Positions 33,708-42,046 of a DNA stretch of 64,000 nt are shown here, one piece after another (the first letter of the stretch is position 1; every line of letters begins with the position of its first letter). The stretch lies in NCBI RefSeq assembly GCF_009296025.1, contig NZ_CP045178.1, forward strand, positions 7,192,001 through 7,256,000. Reading direction: 5' to 3'. Below the pieces are notes generated by a model. It was not told the DNA's origin. It saw nothing but the letters and a program-made list of their open reading frames with translations, and ran no database searches. The stretch is from Streptomyces tsukubensis (GTDB lineage Bacteria > Actinomycetota > Actinomycetes > Streptomycetales > Streptomycetaceae). The position numbers were made by a program, and so were the translations under genes.

Positions 33708-34676
33708 ATGGAATTCGACACTCTCGATCTGCGGCTGATGCACGCCCTGGAGGTCGACGCCCGCGCCCCCTTCAGCAGGTTCGCCGAGGTGCTCGGCGTC
33801 TCCGACCAGACGGTCGCCAGGCGCTACCGCCGCCTGCGGACCGGAGCGGGGGTCAAGGTCGTCGGAGTCGTCGACAGGCCGCGCCTGGGCGAGGACAGCT
33901 GGATCCTGCGGCTGCGCTGCACCCCCGACGCGGCGGGCCCCATCGCCCGCTCACTCGCGCGCCGGAGTGACACCTCCTGGATCGGCCTCACCTCGGGCGG
34001 CACGGAAGTGGTCTGCACGACTCGGTCCAGCACCACGGAGGCCAGGGACGAGTTGCTGCTCGGCAAGTTGCCCCGTACGCCCAGCATCGTGGAGATCCAG
34101 GCCCACCAGTACCTGCACCGGTTCTACGGCGGGCCGTCCGGCTGGCTCGGCAAGTCGGGCGCGCTCACCGAAGACGAGGTGGCGCGGCTGCGTCCAGAGC
34201 CGGGCGCGTACGAAGCGCCGGTGAGGCCGCTGCCCGAGGACGAGCCGCTCCTCGCGGCCCTGCGGGCCGACGGCCGCGCGAGCGTCGCTGAGCTCCAGCA
34301 GCGCACCGGCGCCTCCGAGTCAGCCGTACGCCGCAGACTGGACCAGCTCGTCGGCTCCGGCACGGTCTACCTGGATGTGCAGTACGACGGCCCGAGCTTC
34401 GGTTTCGGGGTCTCCGCCCTCCTGTGGATCACGGCCGCGCCCTCCGCTCTGGACTCGGTGGGCCGAGCCCTCGCCGGCCACCGCGAGATCGCCCACGCGG
34501 CGGCCGTCGCCGGTCCCTGCAACCTCACCGCCGTACTGGTCTGCGCCGACAGCCACGAGGTGTACCGCTACCTGAGTGAGACCCTGGGCCGTCTCGAAGG
34601 GGTCCAGCACGTGGAGTGCGCCCCGACGCTCCGGCAGGTCAAACAGCTCACCTACGAAGAGCCGCGAATCCCCTGA
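33708..34676 (+). CDS. Lrp/AsnC-family transcriptional regulator, duplicated type
   Basis: A 322-residue regulator with two HTH/AsnC halves: residues 1-60 (LDLRLMHALEVDARAPFSRFAEVLGVSDQTVARRYRRL) and ~170-220 (LLAALRADGRASVAELQQRTGASESAVRRRLDQL), each followed by a ligand-binding-like region. The ATG at 33708 follows AAGG. It lies 135 bp from the divergent MFS exporter, its likely target. Its 3' end overlaps the convergent LysR gene by 25 bases. Confidence 0.88.
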   Translation: MEFDTLDLRLMHALEVDARAPFSRFAEVLGVSDQTVARRYRRLRTGAGVKVVGVVDRPRLGEDSWILRLRCTPDAAGPIARSLARRSDTSWIGLTSGGTEVVCTTRSSTTEARDELLLGKLPRTPSIVEIQAHQYLHRFYGGPSGWLGKSGALTEDEVARLRPEPGAYEAPVRPLPEDEPLLAALRADGRASVAELQQRTGASESAVRRRLDQLVGSGTVYLDVQYDGPSFGFGVSALLWITAAPSALDSVGRALAGHREIAHAAAVAGPCNLTAVLVCADSHEVYRYLSETLGRLEGVQHVECAPTLRQVKQLTYEEPRIP

Positions 34677-35539
34677 CGTGTCCTGTGCAGCCGGTCGCCG
34701 CCCGCCAGGATCGCCGCCGCGAGGGCCTGTGCGGGGCCCTGCGCGGACGGTCTCCTGGCGCCCTGGAGCACCACGAAGTCGACGTCACCCAACTCGGGGA
34801 GGCCGTAGCGGTCGGGGACGCGTACCAGCCCCGGCGGGATCAGGCCGCGCGAGTGGGCCATCACCCCGAGTCCCGCGCGCGCCGCGGCCACCAGGCCGCT
34901 GAGGCTGCCGCTGGTGCAGGCCACACGGTAGGGGCGCCCACTCCGCTCCAGGGCCTTCAGGGCGCGTGCGCGGGACAGCCCCGGCGGCGGGTAGACGATC
35001 AGCGGCACCGGGCGGTCCTGATCCAGACGCAGCCGTTCGGCGCCGATCCACACCAGGCGGTCGCGCCAGACCACTTCGCCGTGGGTCTCGCCGGAGCGCC
35101 GCTTGGCGAGCAGCAGATCGAGCTTGCCCTCGGCCAGCCGCTCGTGGAGAGTCCCCGAAAGCTCGACCGTCAGCTCCAGGTCGACCTCGGGGTGGTCGTT
35201 GCGGTACGTCTCAAGGATCTCGGTGAGGCGGGTCATCACGAAGTCCTCGGAGGCGCCGAACCTCAGCCGGCCGCGCAGCCGGGTGCCGGTGAAGTACGCC
35301 GTCGCCTGGTCGTGGACGTCGAGGATCCTGCGGGCGAAGCCGAGCATCGCCTCACCGTCCTCGGTCAGCTCCACGCTGTGCGTGTCCCGGCTGAACAGCG
35401 GGCGGCCCGACTCGTCCTCCAGGCGGCGGACATGCTGGCTCACCGTCGACTGCCGCAGCCCGAGACGGCGCGCCGCCTGGGTGAAGCTGAGGGTCTGCGC
35501 GACGGCGAGGAAGGTCCTGAGTCTGACGGGGTCGTACAT
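34652..35539 (-). CDS. LysR-family transcriptional regulator
   Basis: A 295-residue regulator. The HTH is at residues ~5-60 (LRTFLAVAQTLSFTQAARRLGLRQSTVSQHVRRLE); the effector-binding domain follows (LRFGASEDFVMTRL...). It is transcribed divergently from the BASS transporter gene, the classical LysR arrangement, and its 3' end overlaps the Lrp gene by 25 bases on the opposite strand. Confidence 0.93.
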   Translation of the reverse strand: MYDPVRLRTFLAVAQTLSFTQAARRLGLRQSTVSQHVRRLEDESGRPLFSRDTHSVELTEDGEAMLGFARRILDVHDQATAYFTGTRLRGRLRFGASEDFVMTRLTEILETYRNDHPEVDLELTVELSGTLHERLAEGKLDLLLAKRRSGETHGEVVWRDRLVWIGAERLRLDQDRPVPLIVYPPPGLSRARALKALERSGRPYRVACTSGSLSGLVAAARAGLGVMAHSRGLIPPGLVRVPDRYGLPELGDVDFVVLQGARRPSAQGPAQALAAAILAGGDRLHRTRQGIRGSS

Positions 35540-35559
35540 GTCCGCAGGTTACCGCGGCT

Positions 35560-35574
35560 ATCGCGATCCGTGAT
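35560..35574. promoter_or_regulatory. Candidate LysR box (T-N11-A)
   Basis: ATC-N9-GAT (35560-35574) fits the T-N11-A LysR consensus and lies in the short divergent gap between the LysR gene and the BASS gene. Confidence 0.45.
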
Positions 35575-35624
35575 GACAGTGAGTGCGGTGTACGGGATTC
35601 CCGATCATGGGGAAGAGGTGGACG

Positions 35625-36716
35625 ATGGGGAGGGCACGACCGAACGAGAGCATGGAGCACATGAAACGCCTGCGATGGCCGTCCTGGATGCCGGTCGACC
35701 CCTACATCCTCACCTTGATCGGGACCGTCGCGGTCGCCGCGCTGCTGCCCGCCAGAGGCACCACAGCCGACGTGGCCTCAGGCGCCTCGACCGGCGCGGT
35801 GGCCCTGCTGTTCTTCCTCTACGGAGCCCGGCTCTCCACCGGTGAGGCACTGGACGGGCTGAAACACTGGCGGCTCCATCTGACCGTCCTCGTCTGCACG
35901 TTCGTGCTCTTCCCGCTGCTCGGCTCGGCGGCCAGAGGGCTCGTCCCCGTGCTGCTGTCACCCGCCCTCTACAGCGGTTTCCTCTTCCTGACGCTGGTTC
36001 CCTCGACCATCCAGTCGTCGATCGCCTTCACCTCGATGGCGCGCGGCAACGTCCCCGCCGCGATCTGCGCGGGTTCGTTCTCCTCGCTCCTCGGCATCGT
36101 CCTCACCCCGCTGCTCGCCGCGGGTCTGCTCGGCGACAGCGGCGGCGGGTTCTCCCTGGACGCCCTGGTCAAGATCGTCGTCCAGCTCCTCGTGCCGTTC
36201 CTCGCCGGGCAGCTGCTCCGCCGCTGGGTGGGCGGATTCGTCAAACGCAACAAGAGGATCCTCAGCCTCGTCGACCGCGGCTCGATCCTCCTGGTCGTCT
36301 ACACCGCCTTCAGTGAAGGCATGGTCAGGGGTATCTGGCACCAGGTCACCCCGATGCGTCTGGTGGGGCTGCTCGTCGTGGAGATGATCCTGCTCGCCGT
36401 GATGCTGGCCGCCACCTGGTACGGCGCGAAGCGTCTCGGCTTCGACCGAGGTGACAGGATCGCCATCCAGTTCGCGGGGTCGAAGAAGAGCCTCGCCGCG
36501 GGTCTGCCCATGGCGAGTGTGCTCTTCGGCGCCCAGGCGTCGCTCGCGGTCCTGCCGCTGATGCTCTTCCACCAGATGCAGCTCATGGTGTGCGCCGTCA
36601 TCGCCAAGCGCCGCTCCCGCGATCCCGAGCCCGATCAGGGGTCAGGGGACCTGTCCACCACCACTCCGGGGCAGCCGCTTCAGGATCAGCCCGCGGGCGC
36701 CGGGGCCGGACGGTAG
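35625..36716 (+). CDS. Bile acid:sodium symporter-like (BASS/SBF-like) transporter
   Basis: A protein of about 363 residues with ten hydrophobic segments, of the SBF-like (YfeH) branch. Motifs: FFLYGARLSTGEALDGLKHWRLH, LFLTLVPSTIQSSIAFTSMARGN and FAGSKKSLAAGLPMASVLF, the conserved pseudo-repeat crossover helices. The ATG at 35625 has GAGG 7 bases upstream; ATGs at 35652 and 35661 are alternatives. The C-terminal ~30 residues are polar and Pro/Gln-rich. It is divergent from, and presumably regulated by, the LysR gene. The substrate is an organic anion in the family; the specific one is unknown. Confidence 0.86.
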   Translation: MGRARPNESMEHMKRLRWPSWMPVDPYILTLIGTVAVAALLPARGTTADVASGASTGAVALLFFLYGARLSTGEALDGLKHWRLHLTVLVCTFVLFPLLGSAARGLVPVLLSPALYSGFLFLTLVPSTIQSSIAFTSMARGNVPAAICAGSFSSLLGIVLTPLLAAGLLGDSGGGFSLDALVKIVVQLLVPFLAGQLLRRWVGGFVKRNKRILSLVDRGSILLVVYTAFSEGMVRGIWHQVTPMRLVGLLVVEMILLAVMLAATWYGAKRLGFDRGDRIAIQFAGSKKSLAAGLPMASVLFGAQASLAVLPLMLFHQMQLMVCAVIAKRRSRDPEPDQGSGDLSTTTPGQPLQDQPAGAGAGR

Positions 36717-36740
36717 CGGGGACCACCCGCCGAGCGGCCC

Positions 36741-36908
36741 TTAGGGGTCCTTGCGATAGGGGCGCCCGAGCCGCGGGGGCCGGCACCGCACCTCGCGGCG
36801 TTGCCGGAGAGCCCTGGTAGCTCCGCCACGAGGGCTCTCCGGCGCCTTGCGATGCACGGCACCAGCCCCCGCGGCCTGATCGGACTCCCCTATTGCAAGG
36901 ACCCCTCA
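36741..36908. repeat. Near-perfect 168-bp palindrome (MITE-like element or giant hairpin)
   Basis: The left half (from AGGGGTCCTTGCGATAGGGG at 36743) and right half (ending CCCCTATTGCAAGGACCCCT) are complementary along nearly their whole length. The outer 20 bp differ at one base, CCGCGGGGGC pairs with GCCCCCGCGG, and the inner 13 bp GCCGGAGAGCCCT/AGGGCTCTCCGGC is perfect around a ~15-base loop. Halves differ by a few mismatches and a 4-base gap. It lies between the convergent BASS and fdhD genes. No ORF is inside. The rest of 36717-37131 holds GGCGGAG/CGGACGG-rich sequence without a gene. Confidence 0.88.
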
Positions 36909-37131
36909 GGAAAGTGGCGGGCGGGCCCGGCGGAGGCCTCCGGACAGTGCCGGACGGGCCGGGCGGAGCGCCCTGCCGGACCGTGACGGACGGGGCCCGT
37001 TCACGCGCCGCGCCGGACGGTGGCGGGCGTCCCCCCACGGGCCCGTGCGAGGGGCGGCCGGGCCCCGGCCCGCGCCGGGCGCTTTCCGCCGGCCCCAGGG
37101 CCCCGGTCGCCGCCCGCCGGAGGAGGCCGCG

Positions 37132-37983
37132 TCAGCCCCGCGCCGCCTCCTCGGCCCGCAGGGTGACGCGGTCCGCTCCCGCGTACACGTTCATGGAGGA
37201 GCCCCTGAGGAACCCCACGAGCGTCAGCCCCGTCTCCGAGGCCAGGTCGACCGCGAGCGACGACGGCGCGGAGACGGCGGCCAGTACCGGGATCCCGGCC
37301 ATCACCGCCTTCTGCGCCAGCTCGAAGGAGGCGCGCCCCGAGACCAGCAGGACCGACCTGGAGAGCGGCAGACGGTCGCTCTGGAGGGCCCGGCCCACCA
37401 GCTTGTCGACGGCGTTGTGCCTGCCCACGTCCTCCCTTATGTCGAGCAGTTCGCCCTCCTCGGAGAAGAGCGCGGCGGCGTGCAGCCCACCCGTGCGGTC
37501 GAAGACCCGCTGCGCGGCCCGCAGCCGGTCGGGCAGGGCCGCCAGGAGTTCGGGGGAGATACGCAGCGGGGGACTGTCCGCGATCGGGAACCTCGCCGTG
37601 GTGCGTACGGCGTCCAGGCTGGCCTTGCCGCAGAGACCGCACGACGAAGTGGTGTACACATTGCGTTCCAGTGTGATGTCGGGGAGCACCACACCGGGCG
37701 CGAGCGACACGTCCACCACGTTGTACGTGTTGCTGCCGTCCTCCGTGGCGCCCGCGCAGTAGACGATGTTGCGCAGCTCCGCCGCGGAGCCGAGCACACC
37801 CTCGCTCACCAGGAAGCCCGCGGCGAGCGCGAAGTCGTCACCCGGTGTGCGCATGGTGATGGCGAGCGGCTTGCCGCCCAATCGGATCTCCAGCGGCTCC
37901 TCCGCGACGAGGGTGTCGGCGCGGCTGGACACCGCACCGTCGCGGACGCGGATGACCCGCCGTCGCTCCGTGACACGTCCCAT
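37132..37983 (-). CDS. fdhD: Formate dehydrogenase accessory sulfurtransferase FdhD
   Basis: A 283-residue protein that passes sulfur from a cysteine desulfurase to the molybdenum cofactor of formate dehydrogenase. The start is the ATG at 37983 (GGGA upstream). The sulfur-transfer motif CGLCGK is at about residues 115-120. [28 protein letters not shown] and [16 protein letters not shown] are standard. No formate dehydrogenase structural gene is in the window. The nearby OFA transporter suggests a formate/oxalate theme. Confidence 0.95.
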   Translation of the reverse strand: MGRVTERRRVIRVRDGAVSSRADTLVAEEPLEIRLGGKPLAITMRTPGDDFALAAGFLVSEGVLGSAAELRNIVYCAGATEDGSNTYNVVDVSLAPGVVLPDITLERNVYTTSSCGLCGKASLDAVRTTARFPIADSPPLRISPELLAALPDRLRAAQRVFDRTGGLHAAALFSEEGELLDIREDVGRHNAVDKLVGRALQSDRLPLSRSVLLVSGRASFELAQKAVMAGIPVLAAVSAPSSLAVDLASETGLTLVGFLRGSSMNVYAGADRVTLRAEEAARG

Positions 37984-38162
37984 GGTGATCATTCCCGGTT
38001 CTGTACGTGCTGGCAGCCGAATCGGCCCTTGACGCGGAGGTTGCCGTGGGTCACCGGATCGTCGTGCGGAGAGGCGACCTTCACGATTCTCATTGTCCCG
38101 CACGTGCGGCGTGCGGTGACAGCGGACGCCGCGGTACGCACGACTGTGGCACTCGGATGGAA

Positions 38163-38178
38163 TACTGTCTACTGTATG
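38163..38178 (+). promoter_or_regulatory. Candidate GntR (FCD) operator upstream of the OFA transporter
   Basis: TACTGTCTACTGTATG (plus strand) contains, on the minus strand, GTAGACAGTA. This differs by one base from GTAGACTGTA in front of the FCD-type GntR gene at 41210. It lies about 95 bases before the OFA start. Confidence 0.6.
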
Positions 38179-38270
38179 GAAGTTGAGGCATCGCGGATGT
38201 GCGCGGCAGGTGCCACAGAAACTCCCTCACCCCTTCCCAACTCCGCGGCCGGTTTCTAGGGTTCTGGATC

Positions 38271-39686
38271 ATGAGTCCCCCCGTCGCGTCACCGGGCTGG
38301 AGCCGTTGGCTGGTTCCGCCCGCCGCTCTCTCGGTGCATCTCTCCATCGGCCAGGCCTACGCCTGGAGCGTCTTCAAGCCGCCACTGGAATCCGCTCTCG
38401 GCCTCAGCGGCACCCAGAGCGCGCTCCCCTTCCAGCTCGGCATCGTCATGCTCGGCCTCTCCGCGGCCTTCGGCGGCACCCTCGTCGAACGCAACGGTCC
38501 CCGCTGGGCGATGACCGTCGCCCTCTGCTGTTTCTCCTCCGGGTTCCTGATCTCCGCCCTCGGCGCCGCCACCAGCCAGTACTGGCTGATCGTCTTCGGA
38601 TACGGCTTCATCGGCGGCATCGGACTCGGCATCGGCTACATCTCCCCGGTCTCCACCCTCATCAAATGGTTCCCCGACCGGCCGGGAATGGCCACGGGCA
38701 TCGCCATCATGGGCTTCGGCGGCGGTGCGCTCATCGCCTCGCCCTGGTCGGCCCAGATGCTCGAATCCTTCGGAGGCGACACCTCGGGGATCGCGTACGC
38801 CTTCCTCGTGCACGGACTGGCGTACGCCGTCTTCATGGCCCTCGGCGTTCTGCTGATCCGCGTGCCCAGGCCGCCCGCCGTCAGTGAGGGCGCCCCCGCG
38901 GGGCCCGCCGCGCTCACCGGCGTACAGGTCTCCGCGCGCTCCGCGCTGCGCACCCCGCAGTTCTGGTGCCTGTGGATCGTCCTGTGCATGAATGTCACGG
39001 CGGGGATCGGCATCCTGGAGAAGGCCGCGCCGATGATCACCGACTTCTTCAAGGAGACCAGCACCCCCGTCTCGATCTCGGCCGCCGCGGGCTTCGTCGC
39101 GCTGCTCTCCGCGGGGAACATGGCGGGCAGGATCGGCTGGTCGTCCCTCTCCGACGTGATCGGCCGGAAGAACGTCTACCGCCTCTATCTCGGCATCGGC
39201 GCGCTGATGTACCTGCTCATCGCCTGGGTGGGGGACACCTCCAAGCCGCTCTTCGTCATCTGCGCGCTGGTGATCCTGTCGTTCTACGGCGGCGGCTTCG
39301 CGACCGCCCCCGCCTATCTGAAGGACCTCTTCGGGACCTACCAGGTAGGCGCGATCCACGGGCGGCTGCTCACCGCCTGGTCACTCGCGGGCGTGCTCGG
39401 CCCACTCATCGTCAACTGGGTGGCGGACCGGGAGGAGGCGGCGGGCAAGAGCGGCCCGGGACTGTACGGTCTCTCGCTCACCATCATGATCGGCCTGCTC
39501 GTGGTCGGATTCGTCGCCAACGAGCTGATCCGTCCGGTCGACGCCCGCCACCATGTGACGGGCGGGGCCCCCACCGGCGGCGCGGGCGCGGGCAAGGTCC
39601 ATGGCGCGGGCAGCGGGACCCCCGACGGGGAGACCCTCGACAGGAAGACGGAGGAGACCGATGGCACAGCCCCCCGGCCCCAGTAG
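38271..39686 (+). CDS. OFA-family (oxalate/formate antiporter type) MFS transporter
   Basis: A 471-residue 12-TM transporter. OFA signatures: SIGQAYAWSVFKPPLE at the first helix, GIGLGIGYISPVSTLIKWFPDRPGMATGIAIMGFGGGALI after helix 4, and FGTYQVGAIHGRLLTAW in helix 11. A polar ~50-residue tail ends in GTAPRPQ. The ATG at 38271 has a weak AGGG site. It is followed by, and overlaps by 26 bases, the small partner ORF. The substrate (oxalate, formate or another anion) is not determined by sequence. Confidence 0.88.
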   Translation: MSPPVASPGWSRWLVPPAALSVHLSIGQAYAWSVFKPPLESALGLSGTQSALPFQLGIVMLGLSAAFGGTLVERNGPRWAMTVALCCFSSGFLISALGAATSQYWLIVFGYGFIGGIGLGIGYISPVSTLIKWFPDRPGMATGIAIMGFGGGALIASPWSAQMLESFGGDTSGIAYAFLVHGLAYAVFMALGVLLIRVPRPPAVSEGAPAGPAALTGVQVSARSALRTPQFWCLWIVLCMNVTAGIGILEKAAPMITDFFKETSTPVSISAAAGFVALLSAGNMAGRIGWSSLSDVIGRKNVYRLYLGIGALMYLLIAWVGDTSKPLFVICALVILSFYGGGFATAPAYLKDLFGTYQVGAIHGRLLTAWSLAGVLGPLIVNWVADREEAAGKSGPGLYGLSLTIMIGLLVVGFVANELIRPVDARHHVTGGAPTGGAGAGKVHGAGSGTPDGETLDRKTEETDGTAPRPQ

Positions 39687-39852
39687 TGCCCCCGACCCCA
39701 GCGACGTCCCCGGCCCCTCGGGAGCGGCCGTCCCCGGGACCCCGCCGGCCCGGCGCGGGCTGATCACCGTGTCCTGGCTCTGGGTGGGGCTCCCGCTCGC
39801 CTACGGGGTCTACGAACTGGTGCGCAAGGCCACCCAGCTCTTCACGGGCTGA
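39661..39852 (+). CDS. Small one-TM protein, MFS transporter small subunit
   Basis: A 63-residue ORF starting at the ATG at 39661 with GGAGGAG just before it, inside the 3' end of the OFA gene. A Pro/Ser-rich N-terminus is followed by one membrane segment (LITVSWLWVGLPLAYGVYELVRKATQLF). Short proteins with this VSWLWVGLPLAYGVYE pattern regularly follow OFA transporters in actinobacteria and are named MFS transporter small subunit. Its function is unproven; stabilising the transporter is an inference. Confidence 0.8.
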   Translation: MAQPPGPSSAPDPSDVPGPSGAAVPGTPPARRGLITVSWLWVGLPLAYGVYELVRKATQLFTG

Positions 39853-39914
39853 CCCGGTCGTCCGCGTGCTCCAGGGGGTTGCCGCCGCCCGGTCGTCCGC
39901 GTGCTCCGGGGGTG
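39853..39914. repeat. Direct repeat, 35-bp period
   Basis: CCCGGTCGTCCGCGTGCTCC recurs at 39853 and 39888, each followed by a G-run. It is non-coding, just after the small-subunit stop. Confidence 0.8.
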
Positions 39915-39937
39915 CCTCCGCCCCAGGAGTACCCCTT

Positions 39938-39965
39938 CGCGGGTCACCCGTCCGGGTGACCCGCG
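39938..39965. terminator. Strong 13-bp hairpin after the OFA operon
   Basis: CGCGGGTCACCCG (39938-39950) and CGGGTGACCCGCG (39953-39965) are perfectly complementary and nearly contiguous. It terminates the OFA/small-subunit transcript ahead of the KAS III gene. Confidence 0.75.
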
Positions 39966-40113
39966 GGCCGGTCGTGGCGCGGGTGACAGGGGAGGCTGAG
40001 CGAAGCCTCCAAGACCTGCGTCCGAATCCTGTCGCTTTACGTGTCCTCGTACCCGCGAGTCGCTGACCAGACTGGAAAGGTCCTGCGTCACCCGCAACGA
40101 GGAGACCACGCCC

Positions 40114-41052
40114 ATGAACGGCTCACGTATCGTCGCGGTCGGTCATTACCAGCCCGCCAAGGTGCTCACCAACGAGGAACTGGCGGACATGGTCGACACC
40201 AGTGACGCGTGGATCAGCTCACGGGTCGGGATCAGAACCCGCCACATCGCGGGACCCGACGAGCCGGTCGACGAGCTGGCGGCGCACGCGGGTGCCAAGG
40301 CGCTCGCCTCCGCGGGGCTCGCCCCCGACGCCATCGACCTGGTGCTGGTCGCCACCTCCACCGCGATCGACAGGTCACCCAACATGGCCGCCAGGGTCGC
40401 CGCCCGGCTCGGCATCCCGTCGCCCGCCGTGATGGACATCAATGTCGTCTGTGCCGGCTTCACCCACACCCTCGCCACCGCCGACCACACCCTGCGCGCG
40501 GGGGCCGCCACCCGCGCCCTGGTCATCGGCGCGGACAAGATGTCCGAGGTGACCGACTGGACCGACCGCACCACCTGCGTACTGGTCGGGGACGGCGCGG
40601 GCGCGGCCGTCGTCGAGGCGTCCGACGAGGCGGGGATCGGCCCCGTGCTGTGGGGCTCGGTGCCCGGCATGGGAAACGCCGTACGGATCGAGGGGACGCC
40701 CCCGCGCTTCGCCCAGGAGGGGCAGAGCGTCTACCGCTGGGCCACCACGCAGTTGCCCTCGATCGCCAGGCAGGCGTGCGAGAAGGCGGGTCTTGACGTG
40801 GAGGAGCTGGCCGCCGTCGTCCTGCACCAGGCCAATCTGCGGATCGTCGAGCCGGTCGCCGAGCGGATCGGCGCGGTCAACGCGATCGTCGCCCGCGATG
40901 TGGTCGAGTCGGGCAACACCTCCGCCGCCAGTATTCCGCTGGCCCTGTCCAAGCTGGTCGAACGCGGGGAGATCGACTCGGGCGACCCGGTGCTGCTCTT
41001 CGGCTTCGGCGGCAATCTCTCCTACGCGGGGCAGGTCGTACGCTGCCCCTGA
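40114..41052 (+). CDS. Beta-ketoacyl-ACP synthase III (KAS III) paralogue
   Basis: A 312-residue condensing enzyme of the FabH family, joining an acyl-CoA with malonyl-ACP. The Cys-His-Asn triad is intact: NVVCAGFTH (about Cys113), VLHQANLRI and ESGNTSAAS. The ATG at 40114 follows CGAGGAG. It stands alone, without fabD, acpP or fabF, so it is probably a second KAS III rather than the housekeeping one. It may serve a special acyl starter; the substrate is unknown. Confidence 0.92.
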   Translation: MNGSRIVAVGHYQPAKVLTNEELADMVDTSDAWISSRVGIRTRHIAGPDEPVDELAAHAGAKALASAGLAPDAIDLVLVATSTAIDRSPNMAARVAARLGIPSPAVMDINVVCAGFTHTLATADHTLRAGAATRALVIGADKMSEVTDWTDRTTCVLVGDGAGAAVVEASDEAGIGPVLWGSVPGMGNAVRIEGTPPRFAQEGQSVYRWATTQLPSIARQACEKAGLDVEELAAVVLHQANLRIVEPVAERIGAVNAIVARDVVESGNTSAASIPLALSKLVERGEIDSGDPVLLFGFGGNLSYAGQVVRCP

Positions 41053-41208
41053 CGGGCCCGGTGCCGACGCCCGGTGCGCGAAAGTCCCTGCCCGCACCCG
41101 CGCTTGGGCGGCTGCCTTCCCCGCGTTCCCGGGGAGTCCGGGGCAGGTGGAAACGGAAGAAAGCGGGTGTGACGCTTCCAACTCCCGCGTGCACCACGCA
41201 TTGTGCTC

Positions 41209-41224
41209 GGTAGACTGTAGACGA
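41209..41224 (+). promoter_or_regulatory. Candidate autoregulatory operator of the FCD GntR gene
   Basis: GGTAGACTGTAGACGA contains tandem GTAGAC half-sites 8 bp apart, and a GTAGACTGTA core nearly identical to the site before the OFA gene. It is about 50 bases before the GntR start. Confidence 0.6.
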
Positions 41225-41272
41225 AAGCCAATTGGCCAGGCTTCGCACGCTTCCGCTCAGGAGGGGACCGAG

Positions 41273-41962
41273 ATGTTGTCCACAGGACTGCCGCAGGGAG
41301 CGGTGCCCAAGCTGGAACGCCCCGGCCCGCTGCGTGAACGTGTCTACGAGGCGCTGCTCGAACTCATCACCGTGCGCGCGCTCCAGCCGGGACAGCACCT
41401 CGTCGAGAGTGAACTCGCCGGCCACCTCGGTGTCTCCAGGCAGCCCGTACGGGAAGCGCTCCAGCGGCTCAACACCGAGGGCTGGGTCGATCTGCGTCCC
41501 GCCCAGGGGGCCTTCGTGCACGAGCCCACCGAGGAGGAGGCCGACCAGCTCCTGACGGTCCGCACCCTGCTTGAGGCCGAGGCGGCCAGACTCGCCGCCG
41601 CGGGCGCCGCCCCGGCCGGGGTCACCGCCCTGGAACTCCTCTGCGACAAGGGCGAGAAGGCCGTGGAGGACGGGGACGTCGACCTGGTGGTCGCCACCAA
41701 CGCGGAGTTCCACGCGAAGGTGATGGAGCTCGCGGGCAATGTCGTACTCGGCGAACTCGCGGCACAGGTCGACCGGCGGGTGCGCTGGTACTACACGCCC
41801 GTCGCCAGGCAGCGCGGCAAACAGTCCTGGATCGAGCACCGCACCCTGATCGAGGCCATCGCCGCACGGGACGGGGGGCGTGCGGGGCAGATCATGCGCG
41901 AGCACACCGAGCACACCAGGGAGACGTACCACCACCGTCAGGACGCCGAACAGGGCTCCTGA
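41273..41962 (+). CDS. GntR-family regulator, FadR/FCD subfamily
   Basis: A 229-residue repressor. The start is the ATG at 41273 with AGGAGGGG upstream. The winged HTH (residues ~20-85) has LRERVYEALLELITVRALQPGQ and LAGHLGVSRQPVREALQRL. The C-terminal FCD domain has metal-ligand-like residues (ATNAEFHAKVM, WIEHRTLIEAIAARD, REHTEHT). FCD members sense carboxylic acids, which suits control of the OFA carboxylate transporter. The shared upstream motif supports this link, although the KAS III gene lies between. Confidence 0.92.
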   Translation: MLSTGLPQGAVPKLERPGPLRERVYEALLELITVRALQPGQHLVESELAGHLGVSRQPVREALQRLNTEGWVDLRPAQGAFVHEPTEEEADQLLTVRTLLEAEAARLAAAGAAPAGVTALELLCDKGEKAVEDGDVDLVVATNAEFHAKVMELAGNVVLGELAAQVDRRVRWYYTPVARQRGKQSWIEHRTLIEAIAARDGGRAGQIMREHTEHTRETYHHRQDAEQGS

Positions 41963-41966
41963 GGGC

Positions 41967-42007
41967 TGCCGGGCCGGTCGCCGTATCGCCGCGAGGCCGG
42001 CCCGGCA
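41967..42007. terminator. Bidirectional hairpin between GntR and secreted protein genes
   Basis: TGCCGGGCCGG (41967-41977) pairs perfectly with CCGGCCCGGCA (41997-42007), 4 bases after the GntR stop and 40 bases from the convergent gene. Confidence 0.75.
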
Positions 42008-42046
42008 CCTGGGGAAGCTCCTGTGGGCCGCCCCCGCGGACACCCC

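Noticed and set aside
36741..36908. tRNA or other structured RNA gene
   Set aside because: The symmetry runs through the whole element as one long duplex; no cloverleaf, TPsiC-like or known riboswitch core is present.
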